DNA of 64,000 bases from Incurvaria masculella (taxonomy: Eukaryota; Arthropoda; Insecta; Lepidoptera; Incurvariidae), in the NCBI GenBank assembly GCA_946894095.1, contig OX335645.2, positions 21,413,001-21,477,000 of the forward strand. The letters are read 5' to 3'. Shown one piece after another: positions 9,930 to 20,165 of this stretch. Position 1 is the stretch's first letter; every line of letters starts with the position of its first letter. The translations under genes were made by a program, and so were the position numbers. Under the pieces are notes generated by a model that worked only from the letters and a program-made list of their open reading frames with translations, had not been told where the DNA came from and did not search any database.

Positions 9930-10215
9930 TAGACGAGGCGGCCTCACACGATTATTGATCTCGGCGCAAGTTCGTGTCCTCACCTGACCGAGGTGGGAGA
10001 GCGTAAATCTTAAGAGGCGAGCTATCTCTCCCTCCCCGCGCGGCTCCCGCCCGCCCCCCGCCGCCCGCCCCGTGGCCGGCTCGCAGGAGACATTTATTTT
10101 ACGGCATCCGGCTATAAAAGTGATCCAGGGCGCAATGAGCTGCACTCTCCGCACCGCCGCACCTCCCCACCCACCCCCGCGCCCCAGAGATAGCCACCGC
10201 AGGGGCTAATAGCTG
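9930..10215. promoter_or_regulatory. GC-rich island with a TATA-like motif
   Basis: A C-rich block (CCCGCGCGGCTCCCGCCCG region) is followed by GGCTATAAAAGTGATCC; TATAAAAG is at 10113-10120. A CA dinucleotide at about 10143 sits at start-site distance. A caudal/AbdB-like TTTATTTTACGG lies just upstream. It could be a core promoter or a conserved enhancer; no exon is identifiable downstream. Confidence 0.35.
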
Positions 10216-10487
10216 CTACGAGATTGCGGATCGGACAGCGTCTTTGGGGGAATGGCGTTACAAATGATGTGGCGAAGTGATTTTTATGGTGCATTTTTTC
10301 GCAGTTTCCGGCGCCCTCGATCCATACTTGTGTGCATGCGGCAGGAGCTTGTGTCTCGACGCAGTTATGTAGCTACCGACAAGGGAAGAATTATTGCAGA
10401 ACATTTAAAACAATGTTTTCCAAAACGCTGGTCCGAATAAATGAAATGATCACCATAACATACAATTTAATAATACCACCATATCAT

Positions 10488-10870
10488 GTCAGCCTCAGTG
10501 GCCCAGTGGCGCGACACTTCGGCGATCGCTCTCCGAAGTTAAGCAACGCTGGGTCCGGTCTGGTCTTGGATGGGTGACCATTTTACCGTTGAGAGAGGCT
10601 GGCCGTGGTTCGGATTCCACGTTAAACTGTAAGTCCCCTTCCTTACTTACTAGGTGGTAGGGTTAATCCCGCCCGGGTTGGTACCATCGCATTGAATGAA
10701 CGATGGTCGAAGCGGCAATGAAAATTGTCCGTGTTTTTCATCCAGTTCAATGTAGCTGTGCAATATAAGGAAGGTCCTGGCATGGCACCTAGTTCCCATG
10801 TGGTGTGTTGGGCTAATACCATGACAGAAGGTGTGGTATTAGCCATCATGTCCAGTCACATAAAAAAAAA
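10488..10870 (+). mobile_element. SINE, composite tRNA-boxA/5S-headed, full length
   Basis: Begins GTCAGCCTCAG. Box A TGGCCCAGTGG is at 10499-10509 and the 5S-like segment at about 10523-10583, with CCGAAGTTAAGCAACGCTGG and CTTGGATGGGTGACC. The body includes the hairpin-forming ACCATCG ... CGATGGT, and a poly(A) tail ends at 10870. ATCAT precedes the start and follows the tail, consistent with a short target duplication. The 5S part also folds locally, as CTTCGG and CCGAAG flank CGATCGCTCT. Confidence 0.92.
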
Positions 10871-10991
10871 TCATTATAACCATTAACAGTTTATAATACA
10901 TAGGCATGTGATCCTTTTAGACTCATTTTAAACTGTCATGATATTAGTTGCCACCTCATGTTCGCTTGCTTGCCCAGACATCGCGTTTTTT

Positions 10992-11046
10992 AACCGACTT
11001 CAAAAAAGGAGGAGGTTATCAATTCGTCTGTATGTTTTTTTTTTTT
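10992..11046 (+). mobile_element. ACCGACTTCAAA-family repeat, truncated copy
   Basis: Identical to the start of the copy at 8478 through GGTTATCAATTCGTCTGTATG, then a T-run. Cut after about 55 bp. Confidence 0.7.
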
Positions 11047-11189
11047 ATAAAAATGACACCCAGCATTACGTACAGCATACAGACGATCGCACCAGACGAT
11101 AAGTAAAATATTATTTAGTTTTCTAATATTTTTTTTTGTAGACTAGCACCTTTCGCTGATGCGTATTCGTCACAAAACTTAAATATTAT

Positions 11190-11330
11190 AACAGGCTGTA
11201 TATCTTTACACATTTTAAAAAGTTATATTTGAAAAGAGCGTCACTTAGCAACGGTTGTTAGAAGTGTGAAAATATAATAAAAATTGTTTGCTCATTGCTC
11301 AAAATTCCCAGTTTCTTTCATTCCACAGAC
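11190..11330 (+). repeat. Dispersed repeat, uninterrupted copy
   Basis: AACAGGCTGTATATC, TTTACACATTTTAAAAAG, then GAAAAGAGCGTCACTTAGC and CCCAGTTTCTTTCATT in a row. The same parts appear at 11659-11692 and 12944-13038, but there they are separated by 1.25 kb, so this copy shows the empty site. Confidence 0.7.
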
Positions 11331-11658
11331 GCCGGGTATAAGAGGAGTTGTTGTTGTTTACATTTGTGTTTATTTGTGTGTTCATGTGTTGTTAATAACA
11401 TAATTAAGTTTATATAGGGGTTCCCTAAGAACCCACTATCTAGGGCTATAGGTAATCAGTGGCGCCGCCGTCACTTGCTCGACTTTTAGCTAGGTCAGAC
11501 TTGCGGGCTTAGGACTTTTTAGCCATGGTTTTTGCCAAGCCCCGTGTATGAACTGGCATGGTACCCCATTCCGGTCCATAGCGAGTCTTAAGTCCCCGAA
11601 GTTTTTTGTTTAGCAAAACACTCCCCGTGCTCACCCCTCAGGGAGCCCGGGATGAGTT
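11331..11658. other. Unassigned stretch
   Basis: Contains CCTAAGAACCC, GTGGCGCCGCCGTCAC and CTCAGGGAGCCCGGG blocks. Possibly part of the repeat in which the flanking copies lie. I recognise nothing definite. Confidence 0.25.
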
Positions 11659-13038
11659 AACAGGCTGTATGCCTTTACACATTTTAAAAAGTAACACTGA
11701 GAAAAATGCGGTCTCCGTCCACTTGTATAGTTACGTTTTATCCAGAAAAAATATGTTTGTTACGGAAAACGAGAGTTTTATATTGACACAAGTATGTTTT
11801 GTATGTACAACCCTATTTTTGTCAAGATGTTACATCATGCACCTATAGTACATTTCGAAAATATACGTCTATATGTAAAACATACGTTTGACATATTTAA
11901 CTTCATTACGGTTGTATGCTTTCTATAAACTACTGAAGTATGTTTTTTATATTTAAATAATGGCTCGTAGTAGGTATACTTAAATCTTTCAAACACTGCA
12001 ATGTACTTCGGAAGTATGTATCGTAACGTGTAAAAGAATCTTCTTGAGAGATTAGTACTTTAAACGTACGTTCAGACCAAGCAGACGTTGAATGAAGTAT
12101 AAAAAGGCCTTTTTCGTGCTTCATGCCCCAATCGTGTCACAAAGTAGTACGAATATTCGGTATAATCATGCATCAATATTTCAAATAAATTTACAGATCG
12201 ACATGGTTTAATCCATAGACGTTTAATTTGGTTTACCCAATAATAAATGTATGTCTACGTCCAAGTACAAAAACATGTGTATACTATATTGTATGTACCT
12301 AAGTACATTCCGTTGAATTGTTTTCAATCTTCCAAGTTTCATCCAAAGTAGTAGTTTGTGTAATATTAAATAATCTATGATATAACCTAACTATGGTAAT
12401 GGGTATGGTTTCACGCATTATCCGGTAGTTGAAGAGTTGCGATTGGAAGCAACGTGGCGGATCTATGTACGAGCGAGCTGCATATAAATTCGCCTGTCGC
12501 GTTTGTGTTGCAATGTTATTGTCTGTCTAGTACATATGCATTATCTATTTTGTACGTATGCATCATACAAATTGAACGTATGATTACTATCACAGAACGT
12601 ATGGAACGTATAAATAATAATTCAAAATAAACTTGGAAAGTATGCATCATACATAAAGTAAATATACAACATCCTTAATGACAATGAAAGGAAATATAAA
12701 GCATCTAGATAAGAAGTATAAAACTCATGACCTGGACGGAGAATGCATACTTATATTTTATACTATCCATCTATTTGGTTGATATGACTTGTACAGTCAA
12801 TAGTACGAGTTAGTGACGGATATTTTCTACGTCTTTGCATTGTACTTTTGCTGCCGTATGCATCATATAAACGCAGTTAAGATCCGTTTTATACTTGTAC
12901 AAGTATGTTTTGTCCTTAAATTGGCCTATTATTTCTCTCTGTGATATTTGAAAAGAGCGTCACTTAGCAACGGTTGTTACAAGTTTGAAAATATAATAAA
13001 AATGTTTTTTGCTAAAAATTCCCAGTTTCTTTCATTAC
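11659..13038 (+). repeat. Second copy of the 11190 repeat, split by an insertion
   Basis: Left half 11659-11692 and right half 12944-13038 together match 11190-11330. The intervening 11695-12943 is the inserted element. Confidence 0.65.
11695..12943. mobile_element. 1.25-kb non-autonomous DNA element rich in GTATG motifs
   Basis: Ends are inverted: CACTGAGAAAAAT at the left and the reverse complement of CACAGAGAGAAAT at the right. The interior carries some fifteen GTATG/ACGTATG/GTATGCATCATA motifs, including three GTATGCATCATA copies and two AAGTATGTTTTG copies near opposite ends. No transposase frame is present (longest frame about 80 codons). Many short repeated motifs are a feature of several DNA-transposon ends, where the transposase binds. 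Superfamily unknown. The split host repeat around it supports an insertion. Confidence 0.65.
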
Positions 13039-13059
13039 AATATATATTCATCGTTTTAT

Positions 13060-13310
13060 ATCGCTTCACTGAATTAACGCGACTATCATCAATAAGAAGC
13101 TCATTCCAATAGTCCACAACTCTGCAATAAGGTGCATTGGCAGTTTCATTGAGTGGCCACGGAGGTGGGTGTTATATTTTGTCTGTACATTTCCTCTAGC
13201 GTATGTGCTATGTAGTAGTCATTCAAGATCTTAAATGTCTGTATGTGATCTCCTCTATCTCAAAGATCTCATATTTGTTCTTGAGTTTAGATGGCATGTT
13301 CCTGGCCCCT
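13060..13310 (-). pseudogene. Non-LTR retrotransposon ORF2 C-terminus, decayed
   Basis: Minus-strand frames give RDRGDHIQTFKILNDYY near 13215-13265 and, after frameshifts, GHSMKL and RVVDYWNELL toward 13090. The order RGD-IQTYKI ... RGHSMKL ... RVVD-WN-LP is the usual end of ORF2 in Jockey/CR1-type elements. Frameshifts and stops make it inactive. No partner 5' portion was found nearby. Confidence 0.7.
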
Positions 13311-13725
13311 CAGTAAAGTATTTCCAATACATCAATTTCGTTTGTAAAATATGTTTCATATTTCATATTTCAAATTCTTTATTCATTGGAGCATTTTTTT
13401 TTCAAGTATACAATATTACATTGTAAGCACTTAATGCTATAGAATACGTCATATATATTTTTTTCAGTATACTGATTACACAGTGTTTCATACATATCAA
13501 TTGATTACATCAGTACAATACAATAAAAAAGTAAAAGCCTTTAAAGTTGTCCAAAAAATTAAAAAATCTATCTTATGGACTCTCTTAATTGTGCGAGTGT
13601 ACTTCATCTACTGAAAAATACACTTTAGTCAAAGAATACATATCAGTGCCAACGTATGTGATTGTGACAAACATGTCAGCACAAATACAAAGCCACAGTT
13701 AATGAAATAACGAGTCCGTCGTCGC
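13311..13725. other. AT-rich stretch, probably LINE-derived upstream part
   Basis: AT-rich with no clear frame. It may hold further decayed retrotransposon sequence upstream of the ORF2 end. No other feature seen. Confidence 0.25.
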
Positions 13726-13727
13726 TG

Positions 13728-14048
13728 TTGGTATTTTTGCGGCTTCTAATCCTTTGGTTGGCTATAAACGTTCTTTACGGCGTGTGGTGTGGTGTGTGGT
13801 GTGCGGGTGCGGGGGGTAGAAGGGTGGGGGTGGGGGGGCAGCCAGAGTTATTGCCGCCCCCGGGCTACTGGCCGCCTCCGAGCCGAGTCGTGTTTGCAGA
13901 TAGTTTAGGAGTCGGTATCGGATTTTTATTATTTTTCGCAGGAGTAATGATGCTTGTAAAAATATTGTCGTGGTCCTTCGCGGTGATATGGCCACACTTC
14001 CGGTGCGGGCGGCGGGGTTCGGGACATACGTTTTCATACAGACATTAG
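13728..14048. promoter_or_regulatory. GT/G-rich and GC-rich island
   Basis: A GTGTGGTGTGG-type tract runs into G-rich sequence and then CCGCCTCCGAGCCGAG. The 106-codon frame on the plus strand is compositionally driven; it contains hydrophobic runs but no recognised domain. I treat the block as non-coding; a small membrane protein is an unlikely alternative. Confidence 0.3.
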
Positions 14049-14648
14049 TGTTTGAATAAATGTTTCAGCACTTTTACGGGTAAAGCAAAATTTCCCTTCT
14101 TGTACTTGGGGCCAGTAAATGAAAAATTAATTTCGAAATTTGAAAAAATAAAAATTCTTTGAAAACATTTGTCACGAAAGCTTTGCACTTGATGGATACC
14201 GCATGATTTGACGGAAGACGGAGAAACTACTACGTGTAGATTGGTGCCGTAAGTTTTATGAAGAGCAATCGTTGGTAGAATATATGTAATATCGTGAAAG
14301 GTAACGTAATCTAGATGTACAAATCAGTACCGGGAAGATAAATTCCAACGGCAGAATGGATCTTTTCTTATGAATATTTGCCTGTAAAGTTAAGAAAATT
14401 CGAAGCACTGTTAAGAAAACGGTTGCATCCTTTTTCGGCAGACCAAAAGACGGTGCCTGCACATTGGTGTGTGAACAAATGCTTGCGCAGAGCACAGGAA
14501 AATGTTTGCGAACAGTGTCCTCGAAACAACGTCGTCCTTAACTACGATAACACGTCGGCTATTTCATTAAAGTAACTTATCCCTCATACATATATTCTAT
14601 AAATGTTTGATGAACGAGACAATTCAAATGGCTAGAAAACTAAATCCA
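14049..14648. other. Stretch with nothing recognised
   Basis: Short frames on both strands (65-79 codons) have no recognisable domain. No repeat match within the window. Confidence 0.25.
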
Positions 14649-14896
14649 TCCAAACTAATATTATAAATGCGAAAGTAAATGACTCTGTTGCGTTTTCTGG
14701 CTTAAACCACTGAACCAATTTTGATGAAATTCGGTATAGAGGTAGTCAAGGCTACCTTTCCTGAAGGTACGAAAATTAAACTCGAAAGGGGTAAATTGAG
14801 AATGAAAGTTTTTATGGGGAACTTATGTAATATCCCGGAAATAATTCAGCCCGACATCAGGCCAAAACGACATTGAGCCGAGTTAAGCCCAGCTAG
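14649..14896 (+). mobile_element. Helitron, non-autonomous, near-complete
   Basis: Starts TCCAAACTAATATTATAAA after A and ends GCCCAGCTAG before T, the A|T insertion and TC...CTAG ends expected of Helitrons. Interior blocks CTGAACCAATTTTGATGAAA and GGTAGTCAAGGCTACCTTTCC match the copy at 31178. About 250 bp; no Rep/helicase. Confidence 0.8.
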
Positions 14897-15038
14897 TAGT
14901 TTAGTTAAAAAAACAAACGGCAAATGATCGTTGCAGTCTCATCTAACACAAATGGGGGACCCGTTATTGAACCATTGTTAAAGTCAAGTACGTATTGATG
15001 TCATTCCGCTACAATGCCGGTTCGATTAAGCAAGCCGA

Positions 15039-15270
15039 ATGAACGGAAATAAAACTGATGCACCGGAAGCTAGCGTATTGATTCAATTGGCCCGCGCCCG
15101 CCATTGTGGCGATGACGTCACGCGGTCGCGAGGCATGCGCGTGCGCAACGTACCGTGGCAGAAGAACGCTCGGCCACGGGTAGGGCCTTCATTCCCAACC
15201 TCGAAATTTGGCCGCAATACCTCTTACAGCATGGATTCCATCTCTCGTAGCTTGATTTTGCGGTGAAAAA
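15039..15270. promoter_or_regulatory. GC-rich island with CRE and NRF1-type sites
   Basis: A perfect CRE palindrome TGACGTCA is at 15113-15120. Sixteen bases further on, TGCGCGTGCGCA (15136-15147) fits the NRF1/erect-wing consensus. CCGCCATTGTGGCGATG lies just upstream. CRE plus NRF1 sites are typical of broadly active promoters. No exon is recognised, so promoter versus enhancer is open. Confidence 0.4.
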
Positions 15271-15391
15271 CTACGATGTTAAATAACATATTCATTCCAT
15301 GAAAGCTCTTCAAACAATTTATCACAATCTGGGACCATTTGCTTGCGCAGAAGAGCATAATTATATGCATTTTTGACTGAATTTAATGGTC

Positions 15392-15424
15392 AATTTATTT
15401 AATTTATTTAATTTATTTAATGGT
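15392..15424. repeat. AATTTATTT tandem repeat
   Basis: Three units of AATTTATTT within a region that also duplicates AATGGT on both sides. Confidence 0.7.
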
Positions 15425-16873
15425 TTAATGGTCATACCTGGATGATCAAGAAGACGACAGTTTGCTAAGATAGTTCCGGAGGTTGTATAGGGGAGATAGG
15501 GTGAAATGCATGTTCACTCGTTACATTAAGTCCAGTAAAAAATAAGTCCACTTTGAAAATTGTTATAGTTCGAATAAAACATATTTGCACTTTCAATAAT
15601 AAATTATTTTATTTATAATTTAATTTGTTAAGAAAATTAATGAATGATGCCACACTTTAATTCAAAATTTGTTGGTACATATTGACTTGCCTACACAAAT
15701 GGAATAAACAATTAGAAGACGTATTTCGTACAATACTAGAGGCGATTCGGTAAACGGCGAGTGTAATGATATTTTTATCGTCCCCATACATGATAAAAAT
15801 ATTCTGCGTGGTTTCTGTGTTGTTTTCACCAAGAAATGGCGTTAAAGAAGCACGCCAATTCATGGTCTTATTTCACTTAGAATCCATTCATATACGACAC
15901 GATCGAATGCTCGAACAAGAACAAAGGCTGGTCAACGGAACCCCATATACCCAATGTGTAAAATTTACAATGGAGGGCAAAACAAAAATATTTTTAACGA
16001 CTCCTATGCTAAATTTAAGAAATGTGTTAAAGCCAGATATTAAAGTTAAGTAACATATTGGTTCGCCAATAATTGTTTTATCTTCTGTGGTTATTTGTGT
16101 TTTTTATTATTTTAATACAATGGTTGTGCCTAAATTTTTTTGAGATCAATAACAATTTTCACTTCACTTTGTCTATTTCTGCTTTTTCTCCAAAAGTAAA
16201 TATATCTTCAAGGTCTCATTACGAATTGAATATTCGTTTTTAATGGCTGGTCTATAGAAACGATTCGGGTGTCAAGCCTGGTCCGATCTGTGCTGAAGAA
16301 GACAGCTGCATGAACAAATTAAATATAAAACCGTATTGTATAAAAGTTACAGGTAAATTATATTATATGGAAGTTTTTCTCTGTTCCGCAATGATCAAGA
16401 TACATAATCCCACCGTTCTTGCTATTGCGACCCCGTGTGACGCGACCAGACGCTGAACCGGGTATTTCGTCCCCAGTCCGTTTACCCGGTCGGTCTTTTG
16501 AAGCTGCCCCAGGGATCTGATTACGTGGTATCAAGATGATGTAAGACTTAAAAACAATTGTACAGCTTTCCCCTCGCTCTTCGAAGCGCTTTGGACTGTA
16601 CGCATGTACACAATTTAATTCCACTTGGTAAAATATGTGCATGGAACTATTGTAGAAAGGAACCTAAAGAATGAATGGATATTTATATACGCAGTTAAAG
16701 AAATATAATCTTCGATTAGGTAACGGTGTGCGTTTTTCTTTCACCCAGGGCTATGAGGGAGTTAGGGTATATTACTAGTTTTGTTTCTTCAACAATAGAT
16801 ATATGCCAATTTGAAAAAAAAAATGTTTGATATGGATGGTCTCTTTAGCTTGATTGTGGATCATAGGTATGTG
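15425..16873. other. Stretch with nothing recognised
   Basis: Several short frames overlap on both strands (for example 95 codons at 15766-16053 and 94 at 16358-16642, the latter basic and moderately GC-rich). No domain recognised and no repeat partner in the window. Confidence 0.25.
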
Positions 16874-17263
16874 ATTTTTTTGTTTTTTTTATGTGACTGG
16901 ACATGGATGGCTAATACCACACCTCTGTCATGGTGTTAGCCCAACACACCACATGGGAACTAGGTGCCATGTCAGGATCTTCCTTATATTGCACGGCTAC
17001 ATTGAACTGGATGGAAAACACGGACAATTTTCATTGCCGCTTCGACCATCGTTCATCCAATGCGATGGTACCAAACCGGGCGGGAGTAACCCTACCACCT
17101 AGTAAATAAGGAAGGGGACCTACAGTTTAACGTGGAATCCGAACCACGGCCAGCCTCTCTCAACGGTCGAATGGTCACCCATCCAAGACCAGACCGAACC
17201 CAGCGTTGCTTAACTTCGGAGAGCGATCGCCGAAGTGTCGCGCCACTGGGCCACTGAGGCGAC
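16874..17263 (-). mobile_element. SINE, composite tRNA-boxA/5S-headed, full length
   Basis: T-rich tail complement at the left, full body, then the 5S-like segment (GGTCACCCATCCAAGACC complement) and box A complement near 17242-17252. Imperfect TCACAT/TTACAT flanks may be the target duplication. Head has GACGTCGCCTCAG instead of GTCAGCCTCAG. Confidence 0.9.
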
Positions 17264-17974
17264 GTCATGTAACATCTCAAACATTGCAGTTTTTTTATTT
17301 TAAGGGCATAGAAAATCGGTCAGGTAATGATTTTTCTAAATTAATATTAAAACACGTTTACGCATTAAAAAACCTCTGGAGGAACATATACAGTCTAAAC
17401 TCTAAAACGTAATATTTAAGAATTTTTTTTTTTGTTCCAAAACGATATTTCAATTTGTTCTTTTAAGTTTCAATTATTACTGCATTAAAATTATAAGCCA
17501 TTGATTTTCCGATATTCAAACATACATAACACAATCAATCAATTCAGGGTAACTAAGCCGTTAGATGAGACTTACAAAAAATATAGTGCCATCCAGTGGA
17601 ATAAAAATTGTAATGGCTAAAATAAGAAAACCAATGATCATTAAATTCTGAAAATTATTTGGCCCCAAAGCTATATTAACATTTATGATTATTAACGGCC
17701 TAAAAGTGTATTACATTTCGTGTGCAGTATACGACAAATATAGCATGTCCGGATATATTTGGACCTGTCCATATAGGTAGTGCCACAGTCATTTGTCGCA
17801 ATCTCTGCGACAATACAAATACAGGAACTAACTCCAAATTGTAAACAAATAAAACGTGTTTTTTTTATTGTGATAATTAGGAGCGCAAAACATTGCTAAT
17901 AACTGTAAATGGTTACCCATTATCTAACAATATGTATCACATAATTATTGTCATGATGACATGAAGTCGGTACA
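17264..17974. other. AT-rich stretch, nothing recognised
   Basis: No frame or repeat that I can support. A small inverted pair TTGTCGCA/TGCGACAA lies near 17793-17813. Confidence 0.25.
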
Positions 17975-18180
17975 AATGGGTCAACCAGCCAGCGATGCTG
18001 AGCGCTTTAGGGCGGCGCGGGGCGCGGGACATTAGCCCCTACTTTCCCGACCAATTAGACATGTTCGGAACAATGAGCACTGATTTTTAATGACGCGACG
18101 GCACTCACGCCATCTGCGTCGCCGTGCGGCCGCGGCGTGCAGCCGCCAGCGACCCTGGCGGCAGCGGCTAACATTTTAAT
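17975..18180. promoter_or_regulatory. CpG-rich island, putative enhancer
   Basis: GGGCGGCGCGGGGCGCGGG, CCAATTAG, GAACAATGAGC and TTTTTAATGACGCG blocks are followed by CGTGCGGCCGCGGCGTGC. Homeodomain (CAATTAG) and Sox-like (ACAATG) matches sit in non-repetitive sequence. Enhancer role is inferred. Confidence 0.35.
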
Positions 18181-18660
18181 GTCGAAGATATTAATTATAG
18201 AAACATAGCAGAAAATATTAATATATATATTTTATAATATATTTTAAACATTGTGTTAAAAGGGTAACATTGCTTAGATTATACAGGTTGACCGTGACTG
18301 GGTATGTAAGCGATGCGAATGAAAATGTCGACTTCGAAAAACCGTAAGTAAAAATATTGGAAATTTTTGATCTAAAGTACAGAAATTACATTATGCAAAA
18401 GTGAGAGTCCCCATGGCTTCTCTGCGGCCGTAGCGCTCACTTACCTAGATTGACTCTAAGGTAGGAATACAGTAATAAAACTAGCGATTGATCATTCAAG
18501 AATAAGTGAGGTAACGCTGATGCTAACGTGTTAAAATCAGAGAATGGTTTCTCGGATTAGGGTTGACTCAGAATTAGCCATCGCTAGACCACACTTTTTG
18601 ATTTCGTTTCGTAGAAAACTAGTGCTCTATTGCACATTGCGGATATTTCATTAAATTTAT
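18181..18660. other. AT-rich stretch, nothing recognised
   Basis: No supported feature. No coding frame. Confidence 0.25.
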
Positions 18661-18661
18661 T

Positions 18662-18914
18662 TAAACTTTTTGGTAGTCAAACTACACTACGTTATAAAGA
18701 TCCGCGGAATTTAATCAAACCAGTAAGGAAGAACCCGCAAAGAAACTTCACGGGTTTACGTAACATAATTGTTCCGTCCAAAATTATGAAAAATACAATT
18801 AGATCTTAATGCTACTGCCAAACGATTTCTGGGTAAAGAACACAGAACAATAGAAACAGCAACCCTCAGTTTAACTAAGTTGCTAATGCAATAATATAAA
18901 TTAATGTAATTTGT
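18662..18914 (+). repeat. Dispersed repeat shared with 33168 (LINE 3'-UTR-like)
   Basis: CTTTTTGGTAGTCAAACTAC, AAGATCCGCGGA, GAAACTTCACGGG, TGCTACTGCCAAAC and AGAAACAGCAACCCTCAG occur in the same order at 33168-33447. The GAAGAACCCGC...AAACTTCACGGG block resembles 3' regions of lepidopteran non-LTR elements. Class unproven. Confidence 0.65.
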
Positions 18915-18939
18915 AGCGAATACTTGTAAAGTATTCGCT
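18915..18939. repeat. Perfect 11-bp-arm palindrome
   Basis: AGCGAATACTT, loop GTA, then the exact inverse. It lies at the end of the 18662 repeat, where the sister copy at 33168 has no palindrome, so it arose locally. Confidence 0.85.
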
Positions 18940-19085
18940 GGTGTAAAAGCCGTCGTCAAATTAACCTATGTCCGGTGAATAAAGCCCTCGTCAAATTTGA
19001 TACGAATGAAGTGTGTCAAGTCAATATATCATACATAAAATAATTATATATTTAAAAAAGTACTACCAGCTTGTTTTGTGTTTTG

Positions 19086-19494
19086 AGCGGCTCGTAGCCT
19101 AGTGGCGCGGGGACTGGCCTAGCGTACCAGAGGCCCGGGTTCAATACCAACTTGCACCACTGTCTTTCTCTTTCAGAGTTCGATAAGTGCATTTCGTCAC
19201 GAATGCGAGCTGCTCCATGGTTCGCAATCCATGTAAAACTGTAGGTCCCCTTCCCCTACTAGGTGGTAGGGTTTAAGCCCGCCCGGGTTGGTACCATCGC
19301 ATTGGATGAAAAGATGGTCGAAGCGGCAATGAAAAATTGTCCGTGTTTTCCATCCAGTTCAATGTAGCCGTGCTCATAAAGGGAAGGTCCTAGCATGGCA
19401 CCAAATTCCTTCGGGAATGTGGTGTATTGGGCTAATATCATAACGGTAGTTGTGTGGTATTAGCCATCCATGTCAGGTCGCATAAAAAAAAAAA
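19086..19494 (+). mobile_element. SINE, tRNA-headed, full length
   Basis: Head GCGGCTCGTAGCC contains box A TAGCCTAGTGG, an exact match to the tRNA consensus. Box B GGTTCAATACC follows after GTACCAGAGGCCCG. A linker (TTTCTCTTTCAGAGTTCG) and the body shared with the 5S-headed group lead to a poly(A) tail at 19484-19494. This is the clearest copy of the tRNA-headed version and the best comparison for head exchange. A 60-codon frame on the opposite strand is just the body. Confidence 0.92.
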
Positions 19495-19833
19495 TTCATG
19501 TCATAAAAGTCTTACAACATTTGTATGGTACACAGTTATGTACTTGTCCTCTTTTGATATTAAATCGCAAAAGAGGGTTTTATCGGAGAGAGCTTCGCGT
19601 ATATTATATTATACTTTACTAAGAAGAACTGATTTCATTTTATTTTTAAATTTATTAAGAGGCATACTTCTCACGCTGGTAATTTATTGTAAAAAAAACT
19701 ATTGTAAATAAAGCTCTTCGAAGTTTTTGCTAGTCTGTATTTTGGACGTTGTATGTTAAAGTTATTTCAATGAAGACATGAACAATGAGTGCCTACGTGG
19801 ACATGATAATTGCGTGTGGCGTAGCAACCTTAG
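19495..19833. other. AT-rich stretch, nothing recognised
   Basis: An 85-codon frame (19454-19711) starts inside the SINE and has no recognisable domain. No repeat partner seen. Confidence 0.25.
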
Positions 19834-20165
19834 TAAAAAACCGACCAAGTGCGAGTCGGGCTCGCACACGAAGGGTTCCGTACCATCGTACAAGATGTAA
19901 CACAAAAAAATCAAGTTTTTTGTAGGGCACCCCCCTTTAATTATTATTATATTTTTATTTTACCTATTTGTTGTTATAGCGGCAAAATAAATACACACAC
20001 TGTGAAAATTTCAGCTGCCTACCTATTACGGTTCATGAGATACAGCCCTGTGACAGACGGACGGACGGACGGACGGACGGACGGACGGACGGAAGGACGG
20101 ACGGACGGACAGCGGAGGCATAGTAATAGGGTTCCGTTTTCACCTTTTGGGTACGGAACCCTAAA
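19834..20165 (+). mobile_element. GTGCGAGTCGG-family repeat, copy B, full length
   Basis: A-rich start, CCGACCAAGTGCGAGTCGG, a TTATAGCGGCAAAATAAATA block, TTTCAGCTGCCTACCTATTA, a long GACG tract (20054-20111) and terminal GGTACGGAACCCTAAAAA. AGGGTTCCGT near each end can pair with the final ACGGAACCCT. The 135-codon frame is not conserved as protein beyond DNA similarity. Confidence 0.85.
20054..20111 (+). repeat. (GACG)n microsatellite inside the dispersed repeat
   Basis: About fourteen GACG-type units with one AAGG interruption. The same tract, at different lengths, is in copies at 24448, 28497, 33760, 37623 and 59540, so it travels with the element. Confidence 0.9.

Noticed and set aside
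10523..10583. 5S rRNA gene
   Set aside because: Only the middle of 5S is present, fused to a SINE body and repeated at six sites.
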